Source of the DNA: CADCTM01 sp049671305
GTDB lineage: Bacteria > Cyanobacteriota > Cyanobacteriia > Cyanobacteriales > Coleofasciculaceae
Direction of reading: 5' to 3'
Length of the DNA: 56,038 bases
Assembly: GCA_049671305.1 (NCBI GenBank)
Contig: JBATUR010000009.1
Location: 1 to 56,038, forward strand
Positions 1 through 7,944 of this stretch are shown one piece after another. The position numbers and the translations under genes were made by a program. How positions within the stretch are numbered: the first letter of the stretch is position 1; the number at the start of each line of letters is the position of its first letter. The notes under the pieces were generated by a model. It ran no database searches. It saw only the letters and a program-made list of their open reading frames with translations, and was not told where the DNA came from.

Positions 1-15
1 ACTTAAAGGAGTCCC

Positions 16-2931
16 ATGACACTAACGCAGGTTTGGGGGGCTTTGTTCATTTTCACAGCTTGTCCGCTTTTGGGTGGACTTCCACTGATTTCTTGGATTA
101 CTTATGCTTTAACTAGACGTAAGCTAGCACAGCTAGGCACTGGTAATGTCTCAGTCTCCGCCGCTTTTTACCACGGTGGACGCTGGGTTGGGATTTTGGC
201 GGTATTATCTGAGGCAGGCAAGGGAATTATTGCTGTCTTACTGGCACGTTATTTGTTTCCTGGCGAAGCTGCTTGGGAGTTAGTTGCCTTAATCATGCTA
301 ATCATGGGACGCTATTTGATGGGCAAAGGCGCAGGTACAACTAACCTGGTTTGGGGTGTTGTAGTTCATGATTGGCAAACTGCCTTACTAGTATTTTTAA
401 TTGGAGCAGTAAGTTTTACGGGTTTGCGAACGATAATTCCTGCCAAACGGCTTCGCAGTATTGGACGCTATACGAGTTTAATTTTATTTCCGACAATTTT
501 AGGAATTTTACATCCCCAAGATTCTGCCAGACTAATAGCAGCGATCGCTCTTAGTATGTTATTAGCTGGCATTTATTATAAAATCCCTGATGACTTAGAC
601 TTACCTGTAAAGACAGGAGTCGAAAATCAAGCTGTGTTTCGTTTTTTTAAAGGAGTTCAGGAAACAAGCAATTATCGCTTATTTTCCTCAATCATGTCCC
701 TGGATAAGAAGTTAGACGCCCAAAAAGTCGGGCAAAAAGCCGCCACTTTATCTCTACTTAAGCGTTTGGGTTACGCTGTACCTGATGGCTGGGTACTCCT
801 ACCTAGCGATAACCCAAAACAACTGATCAAACAACTGACGCTATCTGCAACAAATCCTTTAATTGTACGCTCTTCGGCTTTAGGAGAAGACTCGGAGGAA
901 GCATCTGCCGCCGGACAATATACCAGTATTTTGAATGTTACAACTAAGTCAGCTTTGCAGGAAGCGATCGCACAAGTCCTAGCTTCCTACCATAACCCAG
1001 CCGCTACCCAATATCGATTAGACCGTCAACTTCCCAATACTGCTATGGCAGTGTTAATTCAAAAACAAATCCTCGGCGTCTTTTCTGGTGTTGCCTTTAG
1101 TCGTGATCCGATTTCACAGCAAGGTAATGCCGTTGTCATTGAAGCTTTGCCAGGAGATGCCACACAAGTTGTATCAGGACGAGTCACACCAGAACAGTAT
1201 CGAGTTTATCTTAGCGAGCAATCAGACTTACATTTAGTTGAAGGCAACGGACAATTACCTGCAGCATTAATACAGGAAGTAGCAATCTTAGCGCGTCAGT
1301 TGGAAGACTACTATCACGGCATTCCCCAAGATTTGGAATGGACTTACGACGGTGAAAAATTATGGCTATTACAAGCGCGACCAATCACCACCTTACAACC
1401 GATCTGGACACGCAAAATAGCTGCAGAAGTAATTCCTGGTTTAATTCGTCCCCTCACTTGGTCAATTAATCGTCCTCTAACTTGTGGTGTTTGGGGAGAA
1501 ATTTTTACGATAGTTTTAGGAAGTCGTGCCAATGGCTTAGATTTTAATCAAACCGCAACCTTGCACTACGCTCATGCCTACTTTAATGCCACACTATTAG
1601 GGCAAATTTTTCGGCGCATGGGTTTACCGGCAGAAAGTTTGGAATTTTTGACCCGTGGTGCTAAATTCTCCAAACCACCGATCATTTCTACTCTACAAAA
1701 CTTACCAGGATTATTAAGGTTATTAGGTCGGGAGTGGAATTTAGCCAAAGATTTTCAATTAGATTATCAAACTCAGTTTGCCCCAATTTTAAGTAAATTA
1801 ACAACTGAATCGGCTACTAATTTGGCTCTTCCTGTCCTCCTAGAGCGAGTTGAGTTGATTTTGTCAGTTTTGAAGAGAGCTACTTATTACAGCATTCTCG
1901 CGCCGTTGAGTACGTCACTGCGTCAATCATTGTTGCGGGTTGAGGATGCCGAATTGGATAATACTCAGATGCCGGAAGTTGCCAGTTTGCGATCGCTTGC
2001 AGACTTAGCAGAGGCAGCGCGTCATCTGTTAAAACGGGCACAACTTGAGGAAGATAGTGCCGCCTCTCTCTTTGCAACTTTAGCTGAACTTCCAGATGGT
2101 CAAAACATTTTGGAACAGTTTGACCAGTTTCTTGACCGCTATGGCTACCTCAGCGAAGTTGCCACCGATATTGCCGTTTCCACCTGGAAAGAAGACCCTC
2201 GACCTATACGGGCGTTATTTGCTCAATTTCTAGCTGCGCCACCAAAGTCATCTCAACCCCCCACACAACAGCGTTGGCAAGCCCAACAAGTACAAGCACG
2301 TCTTAATTTGAAAGGACAAGTTACAGAAATTTACTCTCAACTTTTGGCACACTTACGCTGGAGTCTGGTGGCAATAGAAGCGCATTGGTTAAACTCAGGG
2401 CTGCTACAAGCGGGAGATATCTTTTATTTGGAATATGCTGAAATTCAGCGCTTAGTTCAGGAATCGGCGCAATTATTAGAGCAATTGCCAAAAATTATCG
2501 AACATAGGCGATCGCAATTGGAAACACAGCGTCAATTAAGCAATGTACCCACGTTAGTTTACGGCAACGCCCCACCAGCGCCGCTGCTACCTCCTACCGA
2601 TCATTCTCAACAGCGCCTGCAAGGAATTGGCGCAAGTTCCGGGCAAGTTGAGGGTTTAATTAAGGTGGTTATCAACTGGCAAGCACTTCCAGAGATTGAC
2701 GATCAGACAATTCTTGTTGTACCTTATACAGATTCGGGTTGGGCGCCTTTATTAGCTCAAGCGGGTGGTTTGATTGCAGAAGTGGGTGGACGCCTTTCTC
2801 ATGGAGCAATTGTGGCGCGTGAGTATGGTATTCCCGCCGTCATGGATATCCAAAATGCCACCCAGGTTTTGCAAGATGGGCAGCGCGTCAGAATTGATGG
2901 TCAATTGGGGCTAGTTGAAATATTGAACTAG
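16..2931 (+). CDS. PlsY-like membrane domain fused to a PEP-synthase/Rph-like dikinase
   Basis: A 971-residue fusion. Residues about 1-200 are hydrophobic and resemble the glycerol-3-phosphate acyltransferase PlsY: a GTGN segment near residue 41, followed by membrane helices. Residues about 230-460 are a pyruvate-phosphate-dikinase-type ATP-grasp domain, with RSSALGEDS near residue 285 and LLQARPI near 450. The C-terminal end is a PEP-utilising swivelling domain with GGRLSH; His929 is the expected phospho-carrier. There is no C-terminal TIM barrel for PEP or pyruvate, so the soluble part looks more like rifampin phosphotransferase (ATP-grasp, middle domain, His domain) than PEP synthase. The start is ATG at 16 with AAAGGAG at 5-11. 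Acyltransferase activity and the phosphoryl acceptor are unproven. Domain calls are by sequence resemblance. Confidence 0.8.
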   Translation: MTLTQVWGALFIFTACPLLGGLPLISWITYALTRRKLAQLGTGNVSVSAAFYHGGRWVGILAVLSEAGKGIIAVLLARYLFPGEAAWELVALIMLIMGRYLMGKGAGTTNLVWGVVVHDWQTALLVFLIGAVSFTGLRTIIPAKRLRSIGRYTSLILFPTILGILHPQDSARLIAAIALSMLLAGIYYKIPDDLDLPVKTGVENQAVFRFFKGVQETSNYRLFSSIMSLDKKLDAQKVGQKAATLSLLKRLGYAVPDGWVLLPSDNPKQLIKQLTLSATNPLIVRSSALGEDSEEASAAGQYTSILNVTTKSALQEAIAQVLASYHNPAATQYRLDRQLPNTAMAVLIQKQILGVFSGVAFSRDPISQQGNAVVIEALPGDATQVVSGRVTPEQYRVYLSEQSDLHLVEGNGQLPAALIQEVAILARQLEDYYHGIPQDLEWTYDGEKLWLLQARPITTLQPIWTRKIAAEVIPGLIRPLTWSINRPLTCGVWGEIFTIVLGSRANGLDFNQTATLHYAHAYFNATLLGQIFRRMGLPAESLEFLTRGAKFSKPPIISTLQNLPGLLRLLGREWNLAKDFQLDYQTQFAPILSKLTTESATNLALPVLLERVELILSVLKRATYYSILAPLSTSLRQSLLRVEDAELDNTQMPEVASLRSLADLAEAARHLLKRAQLEEDSAASLFATLAELPDGQNILEQFDQFLDRYGYLSEVATDIAVSTWKEDPRPIRALFAQFLAAPPKSSQPPTQQRWQAQQVQARLNLKGQVTEIYSQLLAHLRWSLVAIEAHWLNSGLLQAGDIFYLEYAEIQRLVQESAQLLEQLPKIIEHRRSQLETQRQLSNVPTLVYGNAPPAPLLPPTDHSQQRLQGIGASSGQVEGLIKVVINWQALPEIDDQTILVVPYTDSGWAPLLAQAGGLIAEVGGRLSHGAIVAREYGIPAVMDIQNATQVLQDGQRVRIDGQLGLVEILN

Positions 2932-3091
2932 CTTAATTGCTTGCCACGCCCTAGCTCAATAAATGTTCATACCTTTATGTGTTAGGCTCTATATTGAAGA
3001 TTAAATTCGGCTGTGTAGTTTGCTCTTTAGCATCGACAAGCCTCCCTCCGAATCTTAATTCTCTACATCCTCATGATTCGAGAGACAGTTT

Positions 3092-3394
3092 ATGTCAATT
3101 TACGTCGGCAATCTATCCTATGACGTCACACAAGATGACCTCAATCAAGTCTTTGCAGAGTATGGCGCTGTAAAGCGGGTTCAATTGCCTACAGACCGTG
3201 AAACCGGACGCCTGCGCGGTTTCGCCTTTGTAGAAATGGGTACAGAAGCCGAAGAATCAGCCGCCATAGAAGCACTCGACGGTGCAGAATGGATGGGTCG
3301 TGATTTGAAAGTTAATAAAGCAAAACCCCGTGAGGAGCGGCGTCCAGGCGGCGGCGGTGGCGGCGGCAACTGGGGCGGAAATTCTCGACGATAA
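3092..3394 (+). CDS. Cyanobacterial RRM RNA-binding protein (Rbp)
   Basis: A 100-residue protein with one RNA-recognition motif. RNP2 is IYVGNL (residues 3-8) and RNP1 is RGFAFVEM (42-49). A short glycine-rich tail (about 87-97) ends in Arg-Arg. This is the usual build of cyanobacterial Rbp proteins, which bind RNA and in several species are induced by cold or dim light. It sits immediately before rpsU, the classic rbp-rpsU pairing. A clean rho-independent terminator follows within 40 bases, so rpsU needs its own promoter or read-through. The overlapping upstream frame that begins at 2979 is a shadow. Confidence 0.93.
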   Translation: MSIYVGNLSYDVTQDDLNQVFAEYGAVKRVQLPTDRETGRLRGFAFVEMGTEAEESAAIEALDGAEWMGRDLKVNKAKPREERRPGGGGGGGNWGGNSRR

Positions 3395-3429
3395 AATTTG
3401 AGATTTAGAATTTAACTCTAAGGTCTAAG

Positions 3430-3456
3430 GGACAGACAAAGAGTCTGTCCTTTTTT
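3430..3456 (+). terminator. Rho-independent terminator after the RRM gene
   Basis: A perfect 8-bp stem (GGACAGAC at 3430-3437, GTCTGTCC at 3443-3450) with a 5-nt loop is followed by six T's at 3451-3456. It lies 36 bases after the rbp stop codon and before rpsU. Confidence 0.9.
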
Positions 3457-3615
3457 ATTGAAAGCTAGCTGGATATTTATCACTATTGATTGTAGACAAG
3501 CAGTTTTTTACGAGTAACTGTTAACAGTTAACTATCAGCACAAACCCAAGAAATTAAATAAGCAATGTTTGATCTATTGGAGTTTACTCATTAAGTTAAT
3601 CTAGGAGGAGATTGG

Positions 3616-3807
3616 ATGGCCCAAGTGATTCTTGGTGAAAATGAAGGAATTGAATCAGCCCTCCGTCGCTTTAAACGGCAAGTTTCCAAAGCGGAAATCT
3701 TTCCGGATATGAAAAAGCATCGGCACTTTGAAACCCCGCTACAAAAACGTAAGCGCAAAGCTGTTGCCAGACACAAGCAGCGTAAGAGGCTTAATCGCTA
3801 TCGCTAA
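3616..3807 (+). CDS. rpsU: 30S ribosomal protein bS21
   Basis: A 63-residue, very basic protein with the bS21 signature: an N-terminal helix (ESALRRFKRQVSKA), then a Lys/Arg-rich second half ending KRLNRYR. bS21 sits near the 3' end of 16S rRNA in the small subunit and assists initiation. The length is typical. A strong ribosome binding site, AGGAGGAG, lies just before ATG. It follows the RRM-protein gene, an arrangement that in other cyanobacteria has been tied to temperature-dependent expression. Confidence 0.95.
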   Translation: MAQVILGENEGIESALRRFKRQVSKAEIFPDMKKHRHFETPLQKRKRKAVARHKQRKRLNRYR

Positions 3808-4100
3808 AGTTTTTCTTTTCCTCACGTTAGACAATTGACACTTAGTTGATTTGATCGTAACTAGCTTTTACTGTAGAAGATAGCACTACAGAAAGTAATG
3901 CCTAGCCACTATTTGATACCTCGACTACAGGTAATCCTTATTAGCCATAAGCAAACATTTTTGGATCAATTTCTTTAGCAATTGTGATGAGAGTCAATTC
4001 GCTTATTATTTCCCGGCGGTATCATAAGTTAGGCTCTTAATTAACAATGACAAGCCTTTCCCAAACTATCATCTCTCATCTTCTTTGAGGTCTAGCAACT

Positions 4101-4610
4101 ATGACTCCCGAAAGTATACGCATTGTCTCTCAGCTTAGGCGCGAGTTTTACGCTTTATTTGCTGAGGCTATGGATCTGCCAGTGTGTATTACTAACGGTA
4201 ATCCATCTATGGCAAATCCGCCGATGGCTTCTTGGATAGATAGCCAACGCAGGCTAAATTATCTGCGTGTTTTTGTTCATACAGCACCGGATGAATTAAT
4301 TCCTGAGCGCCCTTTTATCATTCGAGTATCTGTCAACAAAGGAGGCGGTATTATCACTGCCGCTAAATGGAGAAAAGATTGTCAAGGACTTAATCAAGAT
4401 TGGCATTTTGAATTAACTTTGTTGCCTGAAGAGATTTTAGATTTTTTACCTTGGATTGTGAGCTTAGTTGAAGCTTATGATCAAGGTTTAGATGTATTTG
4501 ATCACGAATCTCCTCATGCATTAGATTCTAAAATCTCTAGCAATTTGTTACCAAATGACGTTTGGACTAAAGGCGCTAGGCAGTCGGCAGGTTCCTTGGT
4601 ATCATCATAG
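4101..4610 (+). CDS. Conserved-looking hypothetical protein
   Basis: A 169-residue soluble protein that I do not recognise. No signal peptide, membrane segment or known catalytic motif is visible. The middle looks like a small alpha/beta domain: strands around LNYLRVFVHT and FIIRVSVNKGGG, then a helical stretch around LLPEEILDFLPWIVSLVEAY. The C-terminus is hydrophilic and rich in Ser/Asn. Codon use matches the flanking housekeeping genes, which argues for a real, resident gene. It stands alone: 293 bases separate it from rpsU, and the next gene is convergent. Confidence 0.75.
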   Translation: MTPESIRIVSQLRREFYALFAEAMDLPVCITNGNPSMANPPMASWIDSQRRLNYLRVFVHTAPDELIPERPFIIRVSVNKGGGIITAAKWRKDCQGLNQDWHFELTLLPEEILDFLPWIVSLVEAYDQGLDVFDHESPHALDSKISSNLLPNDVWTKGARQSAGSLVSS

Positions 4611-4705
4611 ACTTTAGACTAAGTTTTGTGGTTCTTTTGCTTCAGTTTGAAATGAAGTTTAAAGCTACTTGTGAGACAATTTTGGCAAGAGAAAACAACT
4701 AAAAT

Positions 4706-5560
4706 TTAGAAAAGATTTAGTTGAATTGGCGGTAAATTAAGCTGATTTTCCGGCAAAGTTGGCACTAGAATATTCTGCTTTTCAAGTAATTGCTGGAAGT
4801 GACGAGCATTGTTAGGAGAATACTGCTCAATGGGGCAGTGAACGAAAAAGTAAATATGCTTACCCAGACTTAACCATTGCTCAATCCAACTAATCCATGC
4901 TTCCATAAAAGGTTGATTGATTTCTAGTTGAGGATGGCTAATAAAGCGTACTAGGGTAAAGGATGCCGTAACCACAGGTTGTACAGGCAGTTTTGGTTTA
5001 CGCGGTTCCACGGGTTCCACAAAGCTAGCTGACTTAGTATATGCAGGTCGAGTATCCAAAATCACCCGCCCAATATTTAATTGTTGAAGCAAGGCATTTA
5101 AATTACTAGCATGGGGTTCCTCAAACCATTCAGCATGGCGGACTTCCAGCGCCAAAGGCATCTTACTTTTAGACAAAGCTGCCAGAAAAGCTGTCAAATC
5201 TTCTAACAAACAAGGACTGTAATGAGGTGGCAATTGGGCAAAAATTGGTCCAAGATGTTCGCCTAAACCCTGCATTTTTTCCAAAAACTCTAAAGCAGCA
5301 GGAATTATCGGTTGCAATAAACCTTTATGAGTTAGTTGTCGTGGCAATTTGGGACAGATTTTAAACCCTGGCGACACCTGGGACACCCATTTTTTTATAG
5401 TGTCCTGATTCGGCACTGAGTAGAAAGTTGTATTGCCTTCTACAATGCTGAAACGTTGAGAATAAAGACGTAGAAATTCTGCAGGTTTACTTCCTTTCGG
5501 ATAAAGTTCGCCGACCCAACTTTTATGACCCCAAACTGCACAGCCGATGAAAAAATTCAT
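4706..5560 (-). CDS. DUF72 (YecE-like) family protein
   Basis: A 284-residue protein of the DUF72/YecE family, a TIM-barrel fold of unknown biochemical function. Family features are visible: an N-terminal strand with IGCAVWGHKSW, FSIVEGNTTFYSVPN, the segment PKLPRQLTHK, AQLPPHYSP, LALEVRHAEWF, and a late VRFISHP strand. The length is slightly above the usual 230-270. The start is ATG at 5558-5560 with no obvious ribosome binding site. A strong 14-bp hairpin lies only 17 bases upstream in what would be its leader. Confidence 0.88.
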   Translation of the reverse strand: MNFFIGCAVWGHKSWVGELYPKGSKPAEFLRLYSQRFSIVEGNTTFYSVPNQDTIKKWVSQVSPGFKICPKLPRQLTHKGLLQPIIPAALEFLEKMQGLGEHLGPIFAQLPPHYSPCLLEDLTAFLAALSKSKMPLALEVRHAEWFEEPHASNLNALLQQLNIGRVILDTRPAYTKSASFVEPVEPRKPKLPVQPVVTASFTLVRFISHPQLEINQPFMEAWISWIEQWLSLGKHIYFFVHCPIEQYSPNNARHFQQLLEKQNILVPTLPENQLNLPPIQLNLF

Positions 5561-6046
5561 ATAATTATTACTACTGAAAAAGCAGGATTTACTGGATAAA
5601 TCCTGCTTTTAGCATTAGATATAAATTTAGCACAAAAAGTAGTTTGCTACTACGTTTAACCCGATAAAGTTTCCAAGTTGACAATTAATAATTTATTAAT
5701 TCTTGCGTATTTGCTATCAATATAGACAATTATTTTATAAGTTCTGGAATAATAAGAAGTTTCTGTAGTTTTCGTTACAGGCAGATGAATTATTGCACTC
5801 AGTACCATTTTTTAGCTTTTCAGGATTGGTGTTAGCAAATAATCTGACTTCCCAAGTGCCAGATATTAAACTGTCAAGTTTTAGTGAAGATCATCAAAAA
5901 ACATTCCTGTTCAGAGGTAATTCTGGAAGAATAGAGATAAATTAGGAAATGATAGCTGCCTTGGCAGGTCAAAATCCTATAAAGATGGCTTATAAAATTA
6001 TCTTCGTTTTAAAATCTCAACTTATCAATACTTAGGGAGAGTGATC
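5561..6046. other. AT-rich intergenic region between DUF72 gene and coiled-coil gene
   Basis: About 490 bases between divergently oriented genes, clearly richer in A+T than the surroundings. It holds the hairpin at 5578-5610, a near-palindromic AT block at 5683-5701, and no convincing open frame. Promoters for both neighbours should lie here; I could not fix a -35/-10 pair. Confidence 0.5.
5578..5610. repeat. Perfect 14-bp hairpin between divergent genes
   Basis: AAAAGCAGGATTTA at 5578-5591 is matched by its exact reverse complement at 5597-5610, with a 5-nt loop. A/T tracts flank both sides, so it could terminate transcription in either direction. It lies 17 bases upstream of the DUF72 start, so it cannot end that gene. 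It could act as a leader attenuator or block read-through. Confidence 0.7.
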
Positions 6047-6808
6047 ATGGCATCTAAAGATGAACTTCAAAATGTTTTAAAAGAAAAGTTTAGCATCAAT
6101 AAAAACATTAGCAAATCTTTGAGTAAAGATGAGTGTGAAAAGCTGGTTGATCTTCTAACTCGTGAACCCAGTGCGGCAAAGCTTATTAGTTCTTATGCTG
6201 ACAAAAACTCTGAATTGGGTCGTAATAATGCTACCTTTGGCAGAGCACGTAACCAAGCAGAAAATAAACTAGAAGACTTACAAGAAAGACATCTTCAATT
6301 AAAAGAATATACCGAATCTATAGAACAAGCTAACAAAACTCTTGAAAGTAAAAAACAGGATTTAGAGAGTCAACAAAAAAAGCTGCAAGCTAATGTTCAA
6401 GACTTATCCTCAAAAAATCAGTCCTTAAATTCTCAGTCTCAAATCTTAACCAATCAAAATAATCAGCTAGCAGAAGCTAATACTAAACTACAGCAAAAAA
6501 ATCAAGACTTAAAGAAAATAGAACAAGCTAACCTAAATCTTGAAAATAGAAAACGGCTTTTAGAGGCAGAACAACAAAAACTGCAAGCTGAGGTTCAAGG
6601 TTTATTAAGTGAAAAGACTTCTCTAACTTCAAAAGTTGAAAATCTGACAGAAGTTAATACAGAATTGAAAAAAGATAATAGAAACTTAAAGAATATGATT
6701 GATCAGATTCGGCTCAGATTAGCACAAGATACAAAAGCGCTTCTTGAATATGAAGATAGCGAAATTCGCAAAGCCGTAATTAGACTTTTTAGATGGACTT
6801 TAGGCTAA
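6047..6808 (+). CDS. Coiled-coil protein, first gene of an HNH-nuclease unit
   Basis: A 253-residue protein. GTG at 6041 could start it, but ATG at 6047 is better placed behind GGGAGAG (6035-6041). Residues 1-65 look like a small helical domain rich in Lys/Asp (KFSINKNISKSLS, LTREPSAAKLISSYADK). Residues about 67-230 are one long coiled coil with an internal repeat: EQAN...LE..K..LE...KKLQA occurs at 93-116 and again at 159-182. The C-terminus (EIRKAVIRLFRWTLG) is a short basic-hydrophobic helix. No enzyme motif is visible. It is followed after 12 bases by a small-protein gene and then by an HNH nuclease gene. A sensor, scaffold or DNA-condensing role is a guess. Confidence 0.85.
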   Translation: MASKDELQNVLKEKFSINKNISKSLSKDECEKLVDLLTREPSAAKLISSYADKNSELGRNNATFGRARNQAENKLEDLQERHLQLKEYTESIEQANKTLESKKQDLESQQKKLQANVQDLSSKNQSLNSQSQILTNQNNQLAEANTKLQQKNQDLKKIEQANLNLENRKRLLEAEQQKLQAEVQGLLSEKTSLTSKVENLTEVNTELKKDNRNLKNMIDQIRLRLAQDTKALLEYEDSEIRKAVIRLFRWTLG

Positions 6809-6820
6809 AGAATTAAACCA

Positions 6821-7252
6821 ATGGCAAGCAAAAAAAGAAACTTCCAAGGCATGAGTTATAGCGAGGTACAACGCACTAACTCCCAGAATAGAATTAAGCT
6901 CGATCAAGAAACTCAAAAGTTGCTCAAAAGCAATGGTTATAAAAATGTTGGCTGGCAGAATGTCATTAATCTTTATCAGAAGATTGAGGAATTTCTAGAC
7001 AAGCCACCATTTGAAGACATGAGCTTAGAAGAATTATTTTTAGAAGCTGACCATATTGGTAATAAATACCAAACTCCTCAAGAAAAAGCCGATTTTAATC
7101 AACAATTATCTCAAGAAGTTGCTGCAATTGGAGAGTTAATAGACAAACAGTTTCCAGATACCGAAATGGAGGTTGTTGACTATAGCAAAAATCTAACTCA
7201 GAAAACTACTAAAAAACCAAATCAAAAGACATACCGTACTACTAAAGTTTAG
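6821..7252 (+). CDS. Small hypothetical protein sharing a motif with the next gene
   Basis: A 143-residue hydrophilic protein of unknown function. Residues 1-30 are basic (MASKKRNF, QRTNSQNRIKL), the middle is helical, and the tail is Lys/Thr-rich and probably disordered. Residues 64-82 (FED..LEELF..AD.IG.K) align with residues 3-21 of the HNH protein encoded immediately downstream: 10 of 19 positions are identical, with no gaps. It starts 12 bases after the coiled-coil gene and ends 11 bases before the HNH gene, so the three are almost certainly co-transcribed. It could be an adaptor, antitoxin or immunity-like partner of the nuclease; nothing in the sequence decides this. Confidence 0.82.
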   Translation: MASKKRNFQGMSYSEVQRTNSQNRIKLDQETQKLLKSNGYKNVGWQNVINLYQKIEEFLDKPPFEDMSLEELFLEADHIGNKYQTPQEKADFNQQLSQEVAAIGELIDKQFPDTEMEVVDYSKNLTQKTTKKPNQKTYRTTKV

Positions 7253-7263
7253 TAAGTAATACT

Positions 7264-7713
7264 ATGAATCTTGAAGATCAGACATTTGAAGGATTATTTA
7301 AGTTAGCAGATAAAATCGGCGGCAAACGCTATCACAAGCTAACAGCTCAAGATTGGGAAGACTATAAAAAGTTCGATTATTGGCGATATATTAATGGTAA
7401 TAGTAAAGATGGAACTACCAAAGAAAGTCAGGATTGGGCTAGAGAAAATTCAGATTGGAATTGTCCAATTTGTGAAGCTAAATTTTCTGAATGTGGCGGT
7501 CGAACAATCGATCATAAATTGCCACGAGCGCAATATCCTTGGTTATCGATGGAATTTAAGAATCTTTGGGTAATTTGCCGCGCTTGCAACCAAGAAAAAG
7601 CTGAAAAAAATTGGTTTGAGTATGAACACTATATCTTTATTCATTATCCTCAGCTTTTGGCTGCCATACAGTTGGCACGTCCTAGACAATTGCTAAAGTC
7701 TCTAAAGCAATAA
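7264..7713 (+). CDS. HNH endonuclease with N-terminal shared motif
   Basis: A 149-residue HNH-family nuclease with complete zinc and catalytic signatures: CPIC (Cys67, Cys70), Asp83-His84 in RTIDHKLPRA, Asn100, and CRAC (Cys105, Cys108) followed by NQEKA. Such enzymes cut DNA with one metal in the beta-beta-alpha fold. Residues 3-21 (LED.TFEGLF.LADKIG) match a segment of the protein encoded upstream. The gene is the third of a tight AT-rich unit and ends about 50 bases before a tRNA-Pro gene. No methylase, integrase or Cas gene is next to it. Its role (defence, mobile-element homing or other) is unproven. Confidence 0.9.
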   Translation: MNLEDQTFEGLFKLADKIGGKRYHKLTAQDWEDYKKFDYWRYINGNSKDGTTKESQDWARENSDWNCPICEAKFSECGGRTIDHKLPRAQYPWLSMEFKNLWVICRACNQEKAEKNWFEYEHYIFIHYPQLLAAIQLARPRQLLKSLKQ

Positions 7714-7763
7714 AAGCGATCGCCTCTTTGTAAGAGAAGCCTAAAACATAATTCAAAATTCAA

Positions 7764-7837
7764 TCGGGATGACAGGATTTGAACCTGCGACCCCCTCGTC
7801 CCGAACGAGGTGCGCTACCAAGCTGCGCTACATCCCG
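7764..7837 (-). tRNA. tRNA-Pro (anticodon CGG)
   Basis: A full cloverleaf can be drawn on the minus strand. The acceptor stem CGGGATG (7831-7837) pairs with CATCCCG (7765-7771), with discriminator A at 7764. The anticodon stem CCTCG/CGAGG encloses the loop TTCGGGA, giving anticodon CGG. The T arm contains GGTTCAAATCC. CCA is not encoded. It faces the HNH unit head-on and is a plausible integration landmark, although no integrase or repeat of the tRNA 3' end was seen. Confidence 0.97.
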
Positions 7838-7944
7838 TTAAGCTATTCGCCATAACTTATCAATGCTATCATGTCCCATCAACAATACGCCCCCCGACTT
7901 GTTAGGATTAACACTGTGTAACTTCAATAAAAGCGTTTGGCAAA

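Noticed and set aside
7714..7944. Genomic-island boundary at tRNA-Pro with attachment repeats
   Set aside because: No integrase gene and no second copy of the tRNA end was found in the window, so an integration event cannot be claimed.
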